A stretch of 64,000 nt of DNA from Platerodrilus igneus (taxonomy: Eukaryota; Arthropoda; Insecta; Coleoptera; Lycidae), in NCBI GenBank assembly GCA_036346225.1, contig JARFIW010001257.1:30001-94000 (forward strand), written 5' to 3'. Shown piece by piece: positions 10,669 through 22,448 of this stretch. Each line of letters starts with the position of its first letter. Position 1 is the first letter of the stretch. The translations under genes were made by a program, and so were the position numbers. The notes under the pieces are model-generated. The model worked only from the letters and a program-made list of their open reading frames with translations, did no database searches and was not told the DNA's origin.

Positions 10669-12325
10669 ATAAACCTAAGCTTTCGGATTTATTTTAATCC
10701 TTTTTCAAAGATACTACAATTACAAGATTGACAAATAAACATTAAATCATATTTTATACTCACTAAAGCGAGGTTATAATAAATTGGCAATTAACATAGA
10801 AAGTTATTTTCGTTATAAATCTTCTAAAATGTATATAACAACATCAAAATACAACAAGAGGTAAAATTATTATGTATATAAAATATTGATAATAAATAAT
10901 AGTCAAAAGTTTGATGGAAATTGTTATTAAAAGGCAACCTTAAAAAATGTTTATTATAATTATTTTGTGTACGTACCTGCGTGTAACACTGCGAGTGTAT
11001 GTATGAGTCTGTATGTGTGTGTATGCACGCACGTGTGTATGTGGGTGTGTTTGTGTGTGTGTGTGTGTGTGTGTTTTTAAAAATATTAAGAGAAATTCAT
11101 GTTATAGATCCATTGACAAATTTGTTGTTGTATGGTTGTCAATTTAAGTCATTAACATCTGGTTTTTGTTTATAGTATTTTATTGATGGTAGATGTGGCA
11201 CATTTCTAGAAACTCTCTTTTTGATTTTTTGTCTTCTATTTGTAATATAATTAGATTGTTAAAATCTATTTTGTTTTTTAGTATTTACGTGTACACATAG
11301 AGCACAAGCATTTGGTTTTATACGTATATCGCTCTTATGTTGGGTTATTCGCTGTTTAAAAGTTTGTTTGCTTTGTCCTACGTAACATTCATTACAATCT
11401 AAACAATTGATCTTATATATGATGTTTCTTTTATTTAAAATAGGAGTTTTTCTTGAATTTTAGAGAAAAGGCAATTTAAGGTTAAAGTATTTTTAGAAGT
11501 TATTTTTATGTTGAGTTTTGGTGAAAGGTGTTCAATGTATTGAAGAGATTTAAATGTAACTGTACTATCTATTTGTTTATTATTATTATTTGTGTTGTTA
11601 TGTGTATTATTGTCCATAATTTCTGCATTGTGGTTATATAAAAGACGTTTTATTAATTTTGGAGGATAGTTTTTTTATTAACATATTAAAAAGTTTGTTT
11701 ACATTTTTTTGATAAAATGTATGGTGATTTATTGTTTTAATTCTGTTTTATAGTGTTAAAATAAAATTTATTTTTATTTTGTAAGAGTGATATGAGAGGT
11801 AATTTAAGTACCTACCAGAGTTGGTTGGTTTTTGATACCAATCTAATAAAATAACATTATTTGTATTTCTAATAACTAACGTATCTAAAAATGGTACTGC
11901 GTTTTTATTCTCTACTTCTACGGTAAACTGAATTTTTTCGTGATAACTGTTAAGAGTATTAAGTGTTTCCGTAACTTTATTTGCTGGTACAGATGTAATT
12001 ATGTCATCAACAAATTTCTTTATGAAGGGTAGTTCAAAAGGAAGTTTCTTAATTACTTCATCTAAAAGACTATTCATTACAATTTGTGCAATTATTAGAC
12101 CTAAATTGGATCCCATAGGGCAACCAAAAGTTTGAATATAATATTCATTTTTGAAGCTGAAATAACTTATCAAATATGAATTCTATTATATCTAAAGATA
12201 ATTGTTTTGGAATATTACATGTGTTTTCTATATTATTCCAAATGATGTTGTCTAGTACTAATTGTTTTGGAATATTAGTAAATAGTGAAACTACATCTAA
12301 GCTTATTAATACATAATTGTCGTGG
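10669..12325 (-). pseudogene. Penelope-like element: reverse transcriptase plus GIY-YIG endonuclease, 5' truncated
   Basis: Read on the minus strand from about 12325. The first piece carries SLDVVSLFTNIP, reverse-transcriptase motif A of Penelope-like elements. After a frameshift near 12175 follow MGSNLGLIIAQIVMNSLLDE, KFVDDIITSVP (catalytic DD), VPFLDTLV and WYQKPTNSGRYLNYLS, all characteristic of this family. Further downstream (11435 to about 11290) comes YKINCLDCNECYVGQ with KQRITQHKSDIR, the GIY-YIG endonuclease module that these elements use for target cleavage. It is broken by frameshifts, lacks the N-terminal part, and abuts the 5' region of the LINE at about 12325. The 3' region holds a (GT)n tract (11030-11075) and, near 10672-10710, a hammerhead-like remnant. 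Confidence 0.85.
10943..11040. repeat. inner inverted repeat, left copy (mate about 19193-19297)
   Basis: The roughly 95-bp stretch aaaatgtttattataatta... tacctgcgtgtaacactgcg... recurs as its reverse complement at 19193-19297 with a few changes, including the GT/AC-rich tail. It lies in the 3' non-coding part of the Penelope-like element. Confidence 0.7.
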
Positions 12326-12644
12326 TGCTTGACGGACGTGTTTTAACGGTGCTCCGAGATTTTAGTATAGTATAGTTGCTAAATTGAATGTTCTTTGCGT
12401 TAATTTTGTTCTAAAAGTGTTTTGAAAGTAATTTGACATTAGGTGCTGCCAGTAAGTAGTTCAGTTTGCTTTAATTTAACACATTTTAAAACAACAAAGC
12501 GTATAGACATTTAGAATAGAATTTATTTGCGATACGACTTTAACGTCGTATGGCGTTTATAAATGTATCATCCTATCTTTGTTTTCCTCACTATCCTTTC
12601 ATATTGTTGGCTTTATTAAATAATGTTAACAAAGCATTAGGATA

Positions 12645-15077
12645 ATGCAATCTACGGAATTATCAACAAATGGTGTTTCTGATAACAGGAACACTGCAAA
12701 TGAAGACTCTAATGTTGAACAAACAGGTTCATTTAATACCAGCTTAAAAATTAATCAGTCACAAGATAAAAGTACATGTTTATTTTCTGATGTGGCCAAA
12801 TCTACTCCGTTTCCGAAGAAGGATCAAGTAGGGATGGACACGAACCGAACAGGTTCGAGGTTCGGTTCGAGGTTCGGTTCGATTTTTCGAACCGAACCGG
12901 ACATTTTATTTTCGAACCGAACCGGCAAATTTTTCGAACCGAACCGAACCTAGCTCAAGGTTCGGTCCGGTTCGGTTCGAAAGGTTCGATTTTTTTAATA
13001 AAAATTTAGTTTAAAAACTTAATTTTCACTAAAAACATGTCAATCTTAATTTCTCCCAAACGCACATTTTAAAAATCTTTAGTAGCAAGCATATAAGAAT
13101 TAGAACGATTTTTTAATGTACATGGTCATTGAGTTTTAAGGCAATAGGTAAATAATCTAATAGGTATTAGTGATACATATCTAATAAATTTTGTCATCGA
13201 GCTACGTTTGTAGATCAAAAAATTCTAGATTAGTTCGATTTGTTTAATGCTCCTTATTTCAAATTGTTGTTTGTTTATAACTAGTATTAGATATTGGAGA
13301 AACTCGAAATGATTTTGAAAATTTGGTTTTAAAAACAAGTTTATTTTATTTAATGAACAGAAGTCGTGTTGAAAACCATCTTAAACATATACCAGCCCAG
13401 GTCACGGTCTAGAGACTACAGAAGTTTTCAGAATAAACGAAACAATTTAATTTTTAATGAAATATGTATTACTAATCCAACATTTTGAATTTTTTACTTT
13501 TATATGAAAACCAGCTCTCTATTAATATTAAAAAATGTGACCTTGTAGCAAAAACTAATCTCCTTTTCTTTTGTACATAATCGCTCAACAAATGGTGTTA
13601 CAAAACGCATGGTACGATAATATTTACGGTTTATTTATTGTGGCCATTACCAACGTCCTTAGAAGCAGCCGATACCCCAAAAGAATGACCCCAAACTTTC
13701 TATCACGACCAAGGGTTGAAGTTTATAACTCATAGGGGCATAAACTTTTCAATCAATGCCGACATAAAATAACACACTATAATGCAAATAATAAGCAAAT
13801 ATAATGCCCGTGCCATAGATACTGTTATATTTTATTATGAAAAACGTAAACACTGTTTGAGGTAGATTTGCGATTCTTTCCGAGAACCATCTGATATTGT
13901 CTTTTAAAAAAAAAAATAATAAAGATAAACTGACAAACAGCTTTTTGTTTGTACTGTATAAGAAATCAGTAACACCATATTTATTGTCTTGATACTTTTT
14001 TTATACTAACTAAAACTACAATAAAAGTAATCGCAAAGATCGTGTGATATCGTTCTTTCACGGTAAAATGACATTAGTAAAATTCATCAATTATTAACAC
14101 ATGCTAAATTTTAGAGGTGGTTTTCACTATTAACCTAATTGTAATTACGCTTTGTTAAAGAGAGTACGTATGAAAAATCAAACCTGGACAAATAGTATTA
14201 ATATGATTTATGCTACTAAAATCTAAAACATATTAATGTTGGGTTTATTTGAAAATAGCAGCTACTAAATATAAAAACTACATTAAACGTTTAAATGGTT
14301 GTAGTTGAACGTACTAGTTGTTTAAAATATTAAAATATCGAACCGGCATATATTTTTTCGCACCGAACCTCGAACCGAAACGGACTAAAAAGTTTTCGAA
14401 CCGAACCGAACCTAGGGCAAGGTTCGGTTCGGTTCGGTTCGAATCCATCACTAGGATCAAGGAATTTTATTTTCTGCGATTGAAGGTATTCCCGTAAAAT
14501 CATATGTAATTGCTATTGCGAAATTGGTTTCACCTAGAAATGTGACTTCTGCATTACGAATGTCAAATGGCCGTATTTGTATTTATTTGAATAAAAGGAT
14601 ACCGTTTCATTATTTATAAACACTCATAGCGGAATTACAATCAGAGATATATTCGTACCCGGACGAAATTTAATATATCCTTCGAAGAGGATAGTGTTAT
14701 CAAATGTATCCCCGTGCATACCACATCATGTAGTAGAAGTAGCATTAAAACAGCACAACTTTAAATTATTGTCGCCGTTATCGTTTATCGGTGCCGGAAT
14801 CGGGCTTGCAGAACTACTGCACGTCATGAGCTTCAAACGCCAGGTAATTATTGTAGACAAGGAAGATGAAACCCTATCAGAATCTTCGCTGATTAAATAT
14901 GAGAACGAAGAGTACAGAATTTGTATATCTGATGAGAAGGTTAGGTGTTTTGTGTGCAAGGAGATGGGACATACCTCGTCTAGATGCACAAACAATAACA
15001 TTCATACAATCCCCGACATCAACATTATACAAGAAAATATTACAACGAAAAGTTCTTGTCTTCTCTTATCAAAATAA
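12645..15077 (+). pseudogene. LINE ORF1 (zinc-knuckle protein), split by hAT insertion
   Basis: ORF1 starts at ATG 12645 (MQSTELSTNG) and runs into the hAT element at 12829. It resumes at 14454 (ILFSAIEGIPVKSY), meets a stop near 14620, and continues in another frame at 14694-15077. The C-terminal part holds VRCFVCKEMGHTSSRC, a CX2CX4HX4C zinc knuckle that would bind the element's RNA. ORF1 ends 13 bp before the ORF2 start. The order ORF1 with zinc knuckle, then ORF2 with EEP endonuclease and RT, fits Tx1/L1-type LINEs. Confidence 0.7.
12829..14453. mobile_element. non-autonomous hAT element inside LINE ORF1
   Basis: A 1625-bp element is flanked by a perfect 8-bp target duplication, ggatcaag, at 12821-12828 and 14454-14461. 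The ends TAGGGATGGACACGAACCG and (reverse complement of the right end) TAGTGATGGATTCGAACCG are imperfect terminal inverted repeats of hAT type. Subterminal arrays of cgaaccgaac / gttcggttcg run at 12840-12990 and 14335-14445. Nothing coding was recognised in between, so it would need a transposase in trans. It interrupts ORF1 of the LINE and is therefore younger. Confidence 0.9.
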
Positions 15078-15089
15078 ATTCATAATTTC

Positions 15090-18000
15090 ATGGCTTTGCA
15101 AACTCTCAATCTTCTCACATTAAATGTAAAAAGTATACGAAGTAGCTTCAAATGCTTACAATTAGAACAATTCCTTGCACAAGTCACGCTAGATATTGTA
15201 TTGTTGCAAGAGACTAACACAGTATTAGTGCCACCAATAATTACAAAAATTGTAAATACAATACCTTTTCTAATGCAAGAGATACAGCATTCACGGGCAC
15301 TGCAATTCTTGTTAAAGAATCTAAACATATACAGATTGTGAATAATGAAATTTTATATGCATCGTATCTGCAACTACTGTCAGTTTTAATAGATAACGAT
15401 ACCTGGCACATTATTGTTGTATATTGTTCCCATGATGAACAAAAAACAGAAAGTTTGGGAGCATTAGAAGCGTTTCTTACCCCACCTCACCAATCAAATC
15501 AGGTACAACGAGAAATCCAAAATAATATTAGACGGCGACTTCAATTGTACATTACAACCCATGCTAAACCGCTTTAATGCACATGAGCTCGACCAGCTAA
15601 TGGAAAATGGTTGGGAAAGATTATCAACAGTTTTAATCTAGTGGACTCTTGGAGACTTTTTCACAGAGAGAAAGGCGGATACACTTTTGTAACAGCGAGT
15701 TCGGCGGCTAGATTGGATCGTATATACTGTATGGCAAATATGATCAGCACACTAACTAACACGAATATACATCATTCCTTTTTCGGCCATTTAGCATTAT
15801 CAATAAATATAAAAGTTAGCAGTATGCAAAGCTGTAGTTTACCACCCTATTGGAGCTTAGACAACGCATTGTTAAGTGATCAAACATATGTAGAGTGCAT
15901 GAAAGTTTTCCTAAACGAAGAAATTAATCATAATACATCACTACAGATTGATCTCTTATCATGGTGGGACGCTTTCAAAATCAAAATAAAACATCAATTC
16001 AATACGTTAAACAGCGAAAGCAAAACTTAAAAGCAGAATATAGAATGTTAAATGATAAATTGCGGGTTGCTACAGAAACCAACCAGGAACTCTTAATTGG
16101 TACACTGAGTGATCTAATAAAGGATACGCGTAGCAGCTACAAAATAAATGCATTTGAAGCTCATGCCTTGGAAAAATACAAAGGACGCTATGCAGCTGAT
16201 AGGCCCACATTACACCGTGACATGCGCAGAAGATTTGTTCCATTCACTCAAATTAAGATTGAGGGTAATGCAGCGAAAAATAATTTGGAGTTATGTGGTT
16301 TAATGAGAACCCATTTTCAATCTTTATATAACCAATCTGACCTACACACTGATAACAGCTCAATACTTTATTCATCAATACTGGCGATAAGTAATGCGGA
16401 CCAAGAGTATTTGGAATCTGCCTTTACCTCTGATGAATTTACAATCATTGTTAAATCCCTAAATAAAGATAAAGCTTCAGGACTAGACAGTTTGACGGCG
16501 GAGTACTACCTGTTCTTTTAGGATTTCCTGAAGCATATATATCATAAAGTTTTTAGCGAAGCTTTATTGCGTATGACTCTCCCTTACTCAACAACGAAAA
16601 CGGCCATAAGCTTGTTACCCAAAAGTAAAGAGAAACTCACCTCTATCAACAGCTGGAGGTCCATTTCACTTTTAAACATGGATTATAAGATACTGGCAAA
16701 GAGCATAGCAAGGAGACTGCAGAATGTAATTGGGGATCTGATTAATGCTGACCAAAGTTTCTCAACACCAGGTAGAAGAATTTTCGACTTTATCCACCTA
16801 CACAGGGACGTGATCACGTACGCCTCACAAGAAAATATTGCATTAGCAGTTATAAATTTGGATCAGCAAGGAGCATATGTTCGCGTCAACCGAGACTATT
16901 TGTATAATGTTCTACAGAAATTTGGGTTTGGCCATATTTTTATTGGCTATGTACAAACCTTATACAAAAGCCCGACATTTCACGTCAGAATCGGTTCCTT
17001 ACTTTTAGGTGCAGTAACACACTACACAGGAGTACGGCAGGGCTGTTCACTGTCTGGTCAATTATTCACAATTTCCTAGGAACCTTTCCTTAATCTTTGC
17101 AGTAACCACCTATCCGGTTTTCCTCTACCTATGTCTCATATGATACAGCTACAACCAACAAAATTAGTGGTATGTGCATATCCCGATGATGTGTCTATTT
17201 TTATTTCAAAAAACAGTGATTTTGATCATTTACAGGCCGTTTACAAAATGTATAAGAGCCGATCAGGGTCGGTGTTAAACACATCTAAAACAATGGGCTC
17301 TGGTATGGCGCATGGCGAGGGAGAACAGACACTCCACTAGGGTTCTCCTGGTCATCAGGGAATATAAAGATACTGGGTATACACCTGTCAGGAAATATTC
17401 AAGACGATACAGTATTGGCATTACAAGCTCTATGTGCTAAAGTAGACAAAGCTATTGAAATGTGGAAATTGCGTGCATCCAATACTTCACTGATCGGAAG
17501 AAAAATAATTGCTAGAAACCTTACAAAATAAATTAAGGGATTTCATGTGGACTGGTAAACATTGGATAAAATCTGAAAAACTATATCTACCGAAAGTATA
17601 CGGTGGCATTGGTTTGGTATACCTTAATGCCAAGCAAGACTGCTTTTGCTTTTTTCTGGGCTAACGTTTAATCAATAGTTCCAGAGAGCTTAAGTGGGCA
17701 ACTAACATGAAACACGTTATCAAGAAAAATAATTTATATGGATTAACATGGTAGCTTCTGACTTGTACCAATCTTAATAAGCACTCAGCATATTTTGAAG
17801 AGAACATTTTTGTAAAATCGTTGGTTAATGCGTTTAGCAAAATATCGTCGTATTCGGATTTTCCTAAATTTAAAGAAGACCTTTATTCAGTACCAACAAC
17901 CAGCTGTAGGTTGATTACAAGCGATACTGTGCCGCCACTGTTTAGCAGGAGATGGGTAGAATATGGGTTTAGAACTATTGCCGATTTCAGGGAAGGAGAT

Positions 18001-18816
18001 GAATGGATAACACATCCAAAAATGAAAGAACGACTGTACAAAACTCCATGCTCAACAAGAAACGACCTTCTACAACACTACAAAAGGATCCGATTATTTT
18101 TTAATAAACAAACAAAGTGCATCGATATAGGCTCAATGTCGGTATAAACCAAACATCATTGGAAGCGACAAAAGACAACCACAGTAGGCTACAACGGAGT
18201 TTGGTGCTTCTGTTACTAAAGTGCAAGAAACTCTTGAAAAATAGTTGGACAGATGATAAGGTATTTTGGAGTTCCTTCTTCAAACCCCCCCACACTCGGA
18301 CACGAATCAATAATCTCTTGGAGGTTTGTAAAGAATAGATTGTCCGATGCAAGGTTCCTAAACCGCATAGGCGTAAAAGATACGTCAGTCTGTCAATGGT
18401 GTAAAAGTGAAGGAAATGCCTGGCATATAATGATTACTTGCCAAAAAGCAAAACAACTGTGGCCATTTGTAACTAACATCGTACAAACTTTGATGAAAAG
18501 GAAAGGACTCCTGATCCAAGAGCAATGTTATGGCATCAGCAGCAATACAGCAAAGAGTGAGATAGGAAATTACATCATTAACCTAGCTAAAGCTTGCATT
18601 TATTGGACAACGATTGATGCGATAAAAAATGTTAATTTTAACATACCATTGACCCAATATTACAAACAACGTTTAAAATCTAGGATAATTAAAGAGTTTG
18701 TGTGGCACCACACCAGACATTCAATGGACAAGTTTTGCAACATATGGTACATTGAAAAAACGATATGCTGGGTGGAGATTGATCAATTACTGTTTAGTGG
18801 CAATTTAATGCAGTAA
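15090..18816 (+). pseudogene. LINE ORF2: endonuclease plus reverse transcriptase, frameshifted
   Basis: Endonuclease region: LNLLTLNVKSIR, LLQET (catalytic Glu), DGDFNC (about 15530), SAARLDRIYC and SFFGHLALS, an EEP-type apurinic endonuclease. Reverse transcriptase: SWRSISLLNMDYKILAKS, LINADQSFSTPGRR, AVINLDQQGAYVRV (motif A), GVRQGCSLSGQLF (motif B) and CAYPDDVSIF (motif C, Pro where Ala is usual). Downstream: WTGKHWIKSEKLYLP, GGIGL, and CQWCKSEGNAWHIMITCQ, a Cys/His-rich C-terminal segment. Frame changes occur near 15245, 15500, 16015, 16525, 17080, 17340, 17530, 17660 and 18150. An unrelated shadow frame overlaps 18101-18352. Confidence 0.85.
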
Positions 18817-19192
18817 CTTACTGAAATCTGCGCAGATTACAGAAGCGAACATTGGGACATGGATTCATATATTTAATAATTAAGTTGAAAACGTTTTGAT
18901 TTTTAATTTTATTCTATATCATTTTTTTTTATTGTTACATTTATTTCATTTTATTTTGTTAGTTTTTGTCTGTCATTTTATTATTTTTTGTGTTATTTCT
19001 GTAGCGCTACACTTGCCATTTTTAACTACCTTTTTTTCTTGTAACTACTGCATTTTATAGGTAGCGCTACCTTTATGGTGTTATAAGAATTGTAGGTTTT
19101 ATTGATATTATATATTAATATCTATATTTTATACATTTGAACCATATATTATGTAAAAACCTAGTTTTAATAAATAATAATATTAATAATAA
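18817..19192 (+). other. LINE 3' untranslated region
   Basis: T-rich sequence with two copies of a gtagcgctac palindrome (about 19002 and 19060) and a terminal AAT-rich tract. No open reading frame is supported. Confidence 0.5.
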
Positions 19193-19297
19193 TAATACAC
19201 ACATGTGCACACACAAATACACACACACAGACTCATACATATACTCACAGTGTTACACGCAGGTACATACACAGAATAGTTATAATAAACATTTTTT
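19193..19297. repeat. inner inverted repeat, right copy
   Basis: This is the reverse-complement match of 10943-11040, starting in an AC-rich tract directly after the LINE tail. Confidence 0.7.
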
Positions 19298-21220
19298 AAT
19301 GAAATAAAACAGCAATATTACAAAGCATTTATACAGCATGAAATATTTTCTCTCATACAAAAGCATTTACAACATTGTTTCTTTTAAACAAAATAATTTC
19401 TAAGAAGGACTTGTTATAAAAAAATTGTTTCTTATCTTATTTTAAACTTACACAACTAAATTTCCTTTGTTATGGATGATTTACCTGGTTTTATTTATTG
19501 CCACGCAGATAATCTATTAAGAGATCAGAGTATTTCGAACTCTGATCACAAATTTTCTTGGTAAAAATTATTTACAAAAAAATATTATATGATTAACACT
19601 TATTATTCAACCTTAAATTAGATACAATTATTCCAATATCCGTTAAAATTAAATCTAAAAGTAATACTTGCAGAATCCACAAAAACGCTCCTTATAATAA
19701 AATATCTTTTTGTTTTAAATTGATGTCAAATCAGCTTACAAGATTTTCCATATTTAAAATCTTCATTTCAAACAGCAGTTACCAAAGTTCGTTCTTTTGG
19801 TTAAATCTTCTTTTTAATAAAATTTTTTAAATAGTGTTATATTGAAGAATTTTTCTTCTTGATTATAATTATTAAATTAAGGTATGCTTACTGCATACTT
19901 CAAATAACATTTTCGCAAAGCAACAGTTCAAAATAACATTTCACGATTGCGTTTAAGAATCGAATTAATCGAATGAAGGAATCCTCGTTTTTAATAAACG
20001 CTTCCTTATATAATCAAATTATCTATATCCAAAAGTTACTAGAATAGTATGGAACATTATGATGCAAGGTTTCTCAGAATGTTGTAGAATTAGCGCGATT
20101 TTATTCTAAATAGTAAACGTCTATCTTACATAATTATCTTATGTAAGTTTTAACATACTCAATGTCCTTGTTGACTCTTCACAAATTAGTGAGAAAATTA
20201 ATATATTCAATGTTAAAATTTAGATTAGAAAAGAGTCCTTAAAACTAGGTAGGTCTAACCTGTGATCTTCTGATAAGTTGTTTTGTGTTGTGGATTAACA
20301 TCACTTTATTATCTTCAATCGAAACCCAATACTCTGCTTTGTACTCTTTGTGTTTGAACCAATAATTCAGTACGGTTACCCCTTGTTTCCAAGAATCACC
20401 GCGTGCTTTATTCAATATTTCTCTGGATACGCCCTTAAATACCACTTTAATATTATGAATTTCTGAACACCAGACTTAGTATCTTGGATTATAATTGTTT
20501 TAGACGCAGACCAGAATTAGAATTGTTTTTGATGCGGATTAGAAGCCCTATATCATTATAAATATTTAATTTAAATTAATTACCCAATTTCTACTCAGGT
20601 TTTCTAAAAAAAACGGGAAAAACTCTTCATATATTCTTAACGCAATTGTTGCACGGCACTATTTCCCTATAACATAAATTTTATTTTTCTGACGCATAAC
20701 TTTCTGATTAAAAGTGTTGTGAATTCAACGTGCTTCAAGTGGATACTAACCGTGCCTTATCACCGGTGGGTGTTATATAGCTTTTTCCCACTACATTTGA
20801 ATTGGTTTTCCAAGCAGTCTTACAGATTGTTGCGACCAAGCACGTTTGTTTTTAATATTTCAAGCTGATTTCTGATGAATCTATTTCGGATTTTCATATC
20901 ATGCTGTTTATGTGTAGATAATGCTTTTGGATAATTATACAAAATAAATGATGAACACGATCGCTGTTTTCGTTTATGTATTTAAATTGATCTTTGAAAG
21001 TGTGTTTTCTTATCAAAGCGCATATTGTTTCTTTTTTATCACAAGCGTAATTACATGAGGATTTATTAGGTTTTATCTTATCTTCTGCGTATTTATTTTG
21101 TAAACTTGTTAAACACTTCTCAACGTAGTTTAATTACATGTACGATTATTCCTCTGCTGAATACGCGTTCTATTATTGAAAGATATGCTTACTGGCATTG
21201 GTTAAAGTTAATTACGGTCT
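19298..21220. other. gene-poor segment between the LINE and the right inverted repeat
   Basis: AT-rich sequence. A 66-codon minus-strand open stretch at 20245-20445 (ends QLIRRSQVRPT) was not recognised; it might be a retroelement relic. Nothing else is supported here. Confidence 0.3.
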
Positions 21221-21372
21221 ATATACAGGGTGTTAAATGCTTACTATTTACATAATATACGAATTACTTTTTTTTCTGCTAAATAAATGCAGTTTTCTGA
21301 TTCCCATTACTATTTACAGTTACTACACGACCCTTACTACTCAATACACCCCTAAACAACCCCTTATCACAG

Positions 21373-21373
<1 letters not shown>
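21221..21373 (-). repeat. right arm of the long-range inverted repeat (mate 8680-8832)
   Basis: Starts atatacagggtgttaa and ends ccccttatcacagc, the reverse complement of the left arm. It is followed directly by (AT)n and (GTA)n microsatellites (21374-21431). Confidence 0.75.
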
Positions 21374-21416
<43 letters not shown>

Positions 21417-21431
21417 GTAGTAGTAGTAGTA
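21374..21431. repeat. compound (AT)n-(GTA)n microsatellite
   Basis: About 19 AT units are followed by about six GTA units, at the outer edge of the inverted repeat. Confidence 0.95.
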
Positions 21432-21611
21432 TAGAGATTGCATCACTTGTGTTAGTAAAAAAATTGCAAAAGAAAAATGTTACATAATTCTGACTAAGAA
21501 GGATTTATAGAGTTTCTGTCTGACAAATTTTATTTAAAATTTTATATTGAATATTATCAAAATTTGTAATGTTTAAATATTGTCATAACTATTTAGTAAA
21601 TTCTTTTACAG

Positions 21612-21839
21612 GGCGTAGTACCTTTAAATTACATAAACGCTACATTGCAGCAGAAGGCTTATATGCTGTATGCTAATACAGCACAGCTGTTAGAACAGTA
21701 TATTGCAAAACATAGAAGCATGAAGAAGAGTTCTATTCCATATTTGTTTACACCTTTTCACAGTTTGCCTGAAGCAGACACATTTCAAATATTAACTAAC
21801 AGTTCATTATTAATAATACAATCGCAATACAAGGAATCG
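21612..21839 (+). CDS. PIGN: PIG-N (GPI ethanolamine phosphate transferase 1), internal exon A
   Basis: PIG-N adds phosphoethanolamine to the first mannose of GPI-anchor precursors in the endoplasmic reticulum membrane. This exon encodes 76 residues beginning GVVPLNYINATLQQKAY and containing SSIPYLFTPFHSLPEA and LLEQYI. The order and spacing match the stretch between the luminal catalytic domain and the C-terminal membrane domain of animal PIG-N. A pyrimidine tract and ag precede it (ttcttttacag, ending 21611) and gtaagt follows at 21840. Both splice junctions are phase 0. The next exon continues the same protein after a 36.4-kb intron. A reading frame that runs past the donor to 21860 is intronic. 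Identification is by remembered family pattern. Confidence 0.85.
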
Positions 21840-22448
21840 GTAAGTTTTTTTTTTATTTGATGTGGCAATATACTAGAAGTATAAGGTTATTTTAAAGTGA
21901 GGTCTCAGTTTAAGATAGCTGTAACTTTTTACAAATAAAAAATTTTGCTCAAAATAAATGCTACTCTTTTTGGAGCTTGGAAGTTTTTTATTACATTAGT
22001 TACTATAATAACTGTCAAAAAAGTTTTCAAATGGTTTTGATTTGTGAGGCAATATTGTCCTTAGTGAATGCTATTATGAATGCAATTAGACAATACTCAA
22101 ATGTCTTGCGGAGGTTTTGAACACACATGGTTTGAGAAATGGAGCTTTGTAAAATCATTTTGTATATTGGCGAAAAGAGATCACCGGTGCTTTAGCTAAT
22201 AAAAAGCGATCAGTAGATCCAGATTAGTAGAAAAGATTGTGAGCATAGCTATAATTTTCAAGTTTAAGAGATTTCTATCAATTTTTCTTTTGGGAAAATG
22301 TGTGTGCTTCATACGTAACTCCAGTCTTTACTGTAAACGGTAGATAGCAATAGTACGAGTGTATTTAAAGATGTTCAAAAGAACGCCACTACATTTAAAA
22401 AGAAAGGGAAATGTAGAACCCAAAAGAAATTGATACCAATACTAAAAA

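Larger units (their letters stand above)
12326..19195 (+). mobile_element. Tx1/L1-like non-LTR retrotransposon, interrupted by a hAT element
   Basis: A LINE with a 5' leader, ORF1 (12645-15077, split by the hAT insertion 12829-14453), ORF2 (15090-18816) and a 3' untranslated region rich in T, ending in AAT repeats near 19195. The order EEP endonuclease, reverse transcriptase, C-terminal CCHC-like region, and the style of the RT motifs resemble Tx1-clade elements. The left boundary is inferred from where Penelope coding sequence stops. The ORFs carry several frameshifts, so this copy is dead. Confidence 0.75.

Noticed and set aside
20245..20445. 66-codon minus-strand frame
   Set aside because: No recognised motif and no neighbouring element to explain it; noted only as an unidentified stretch.
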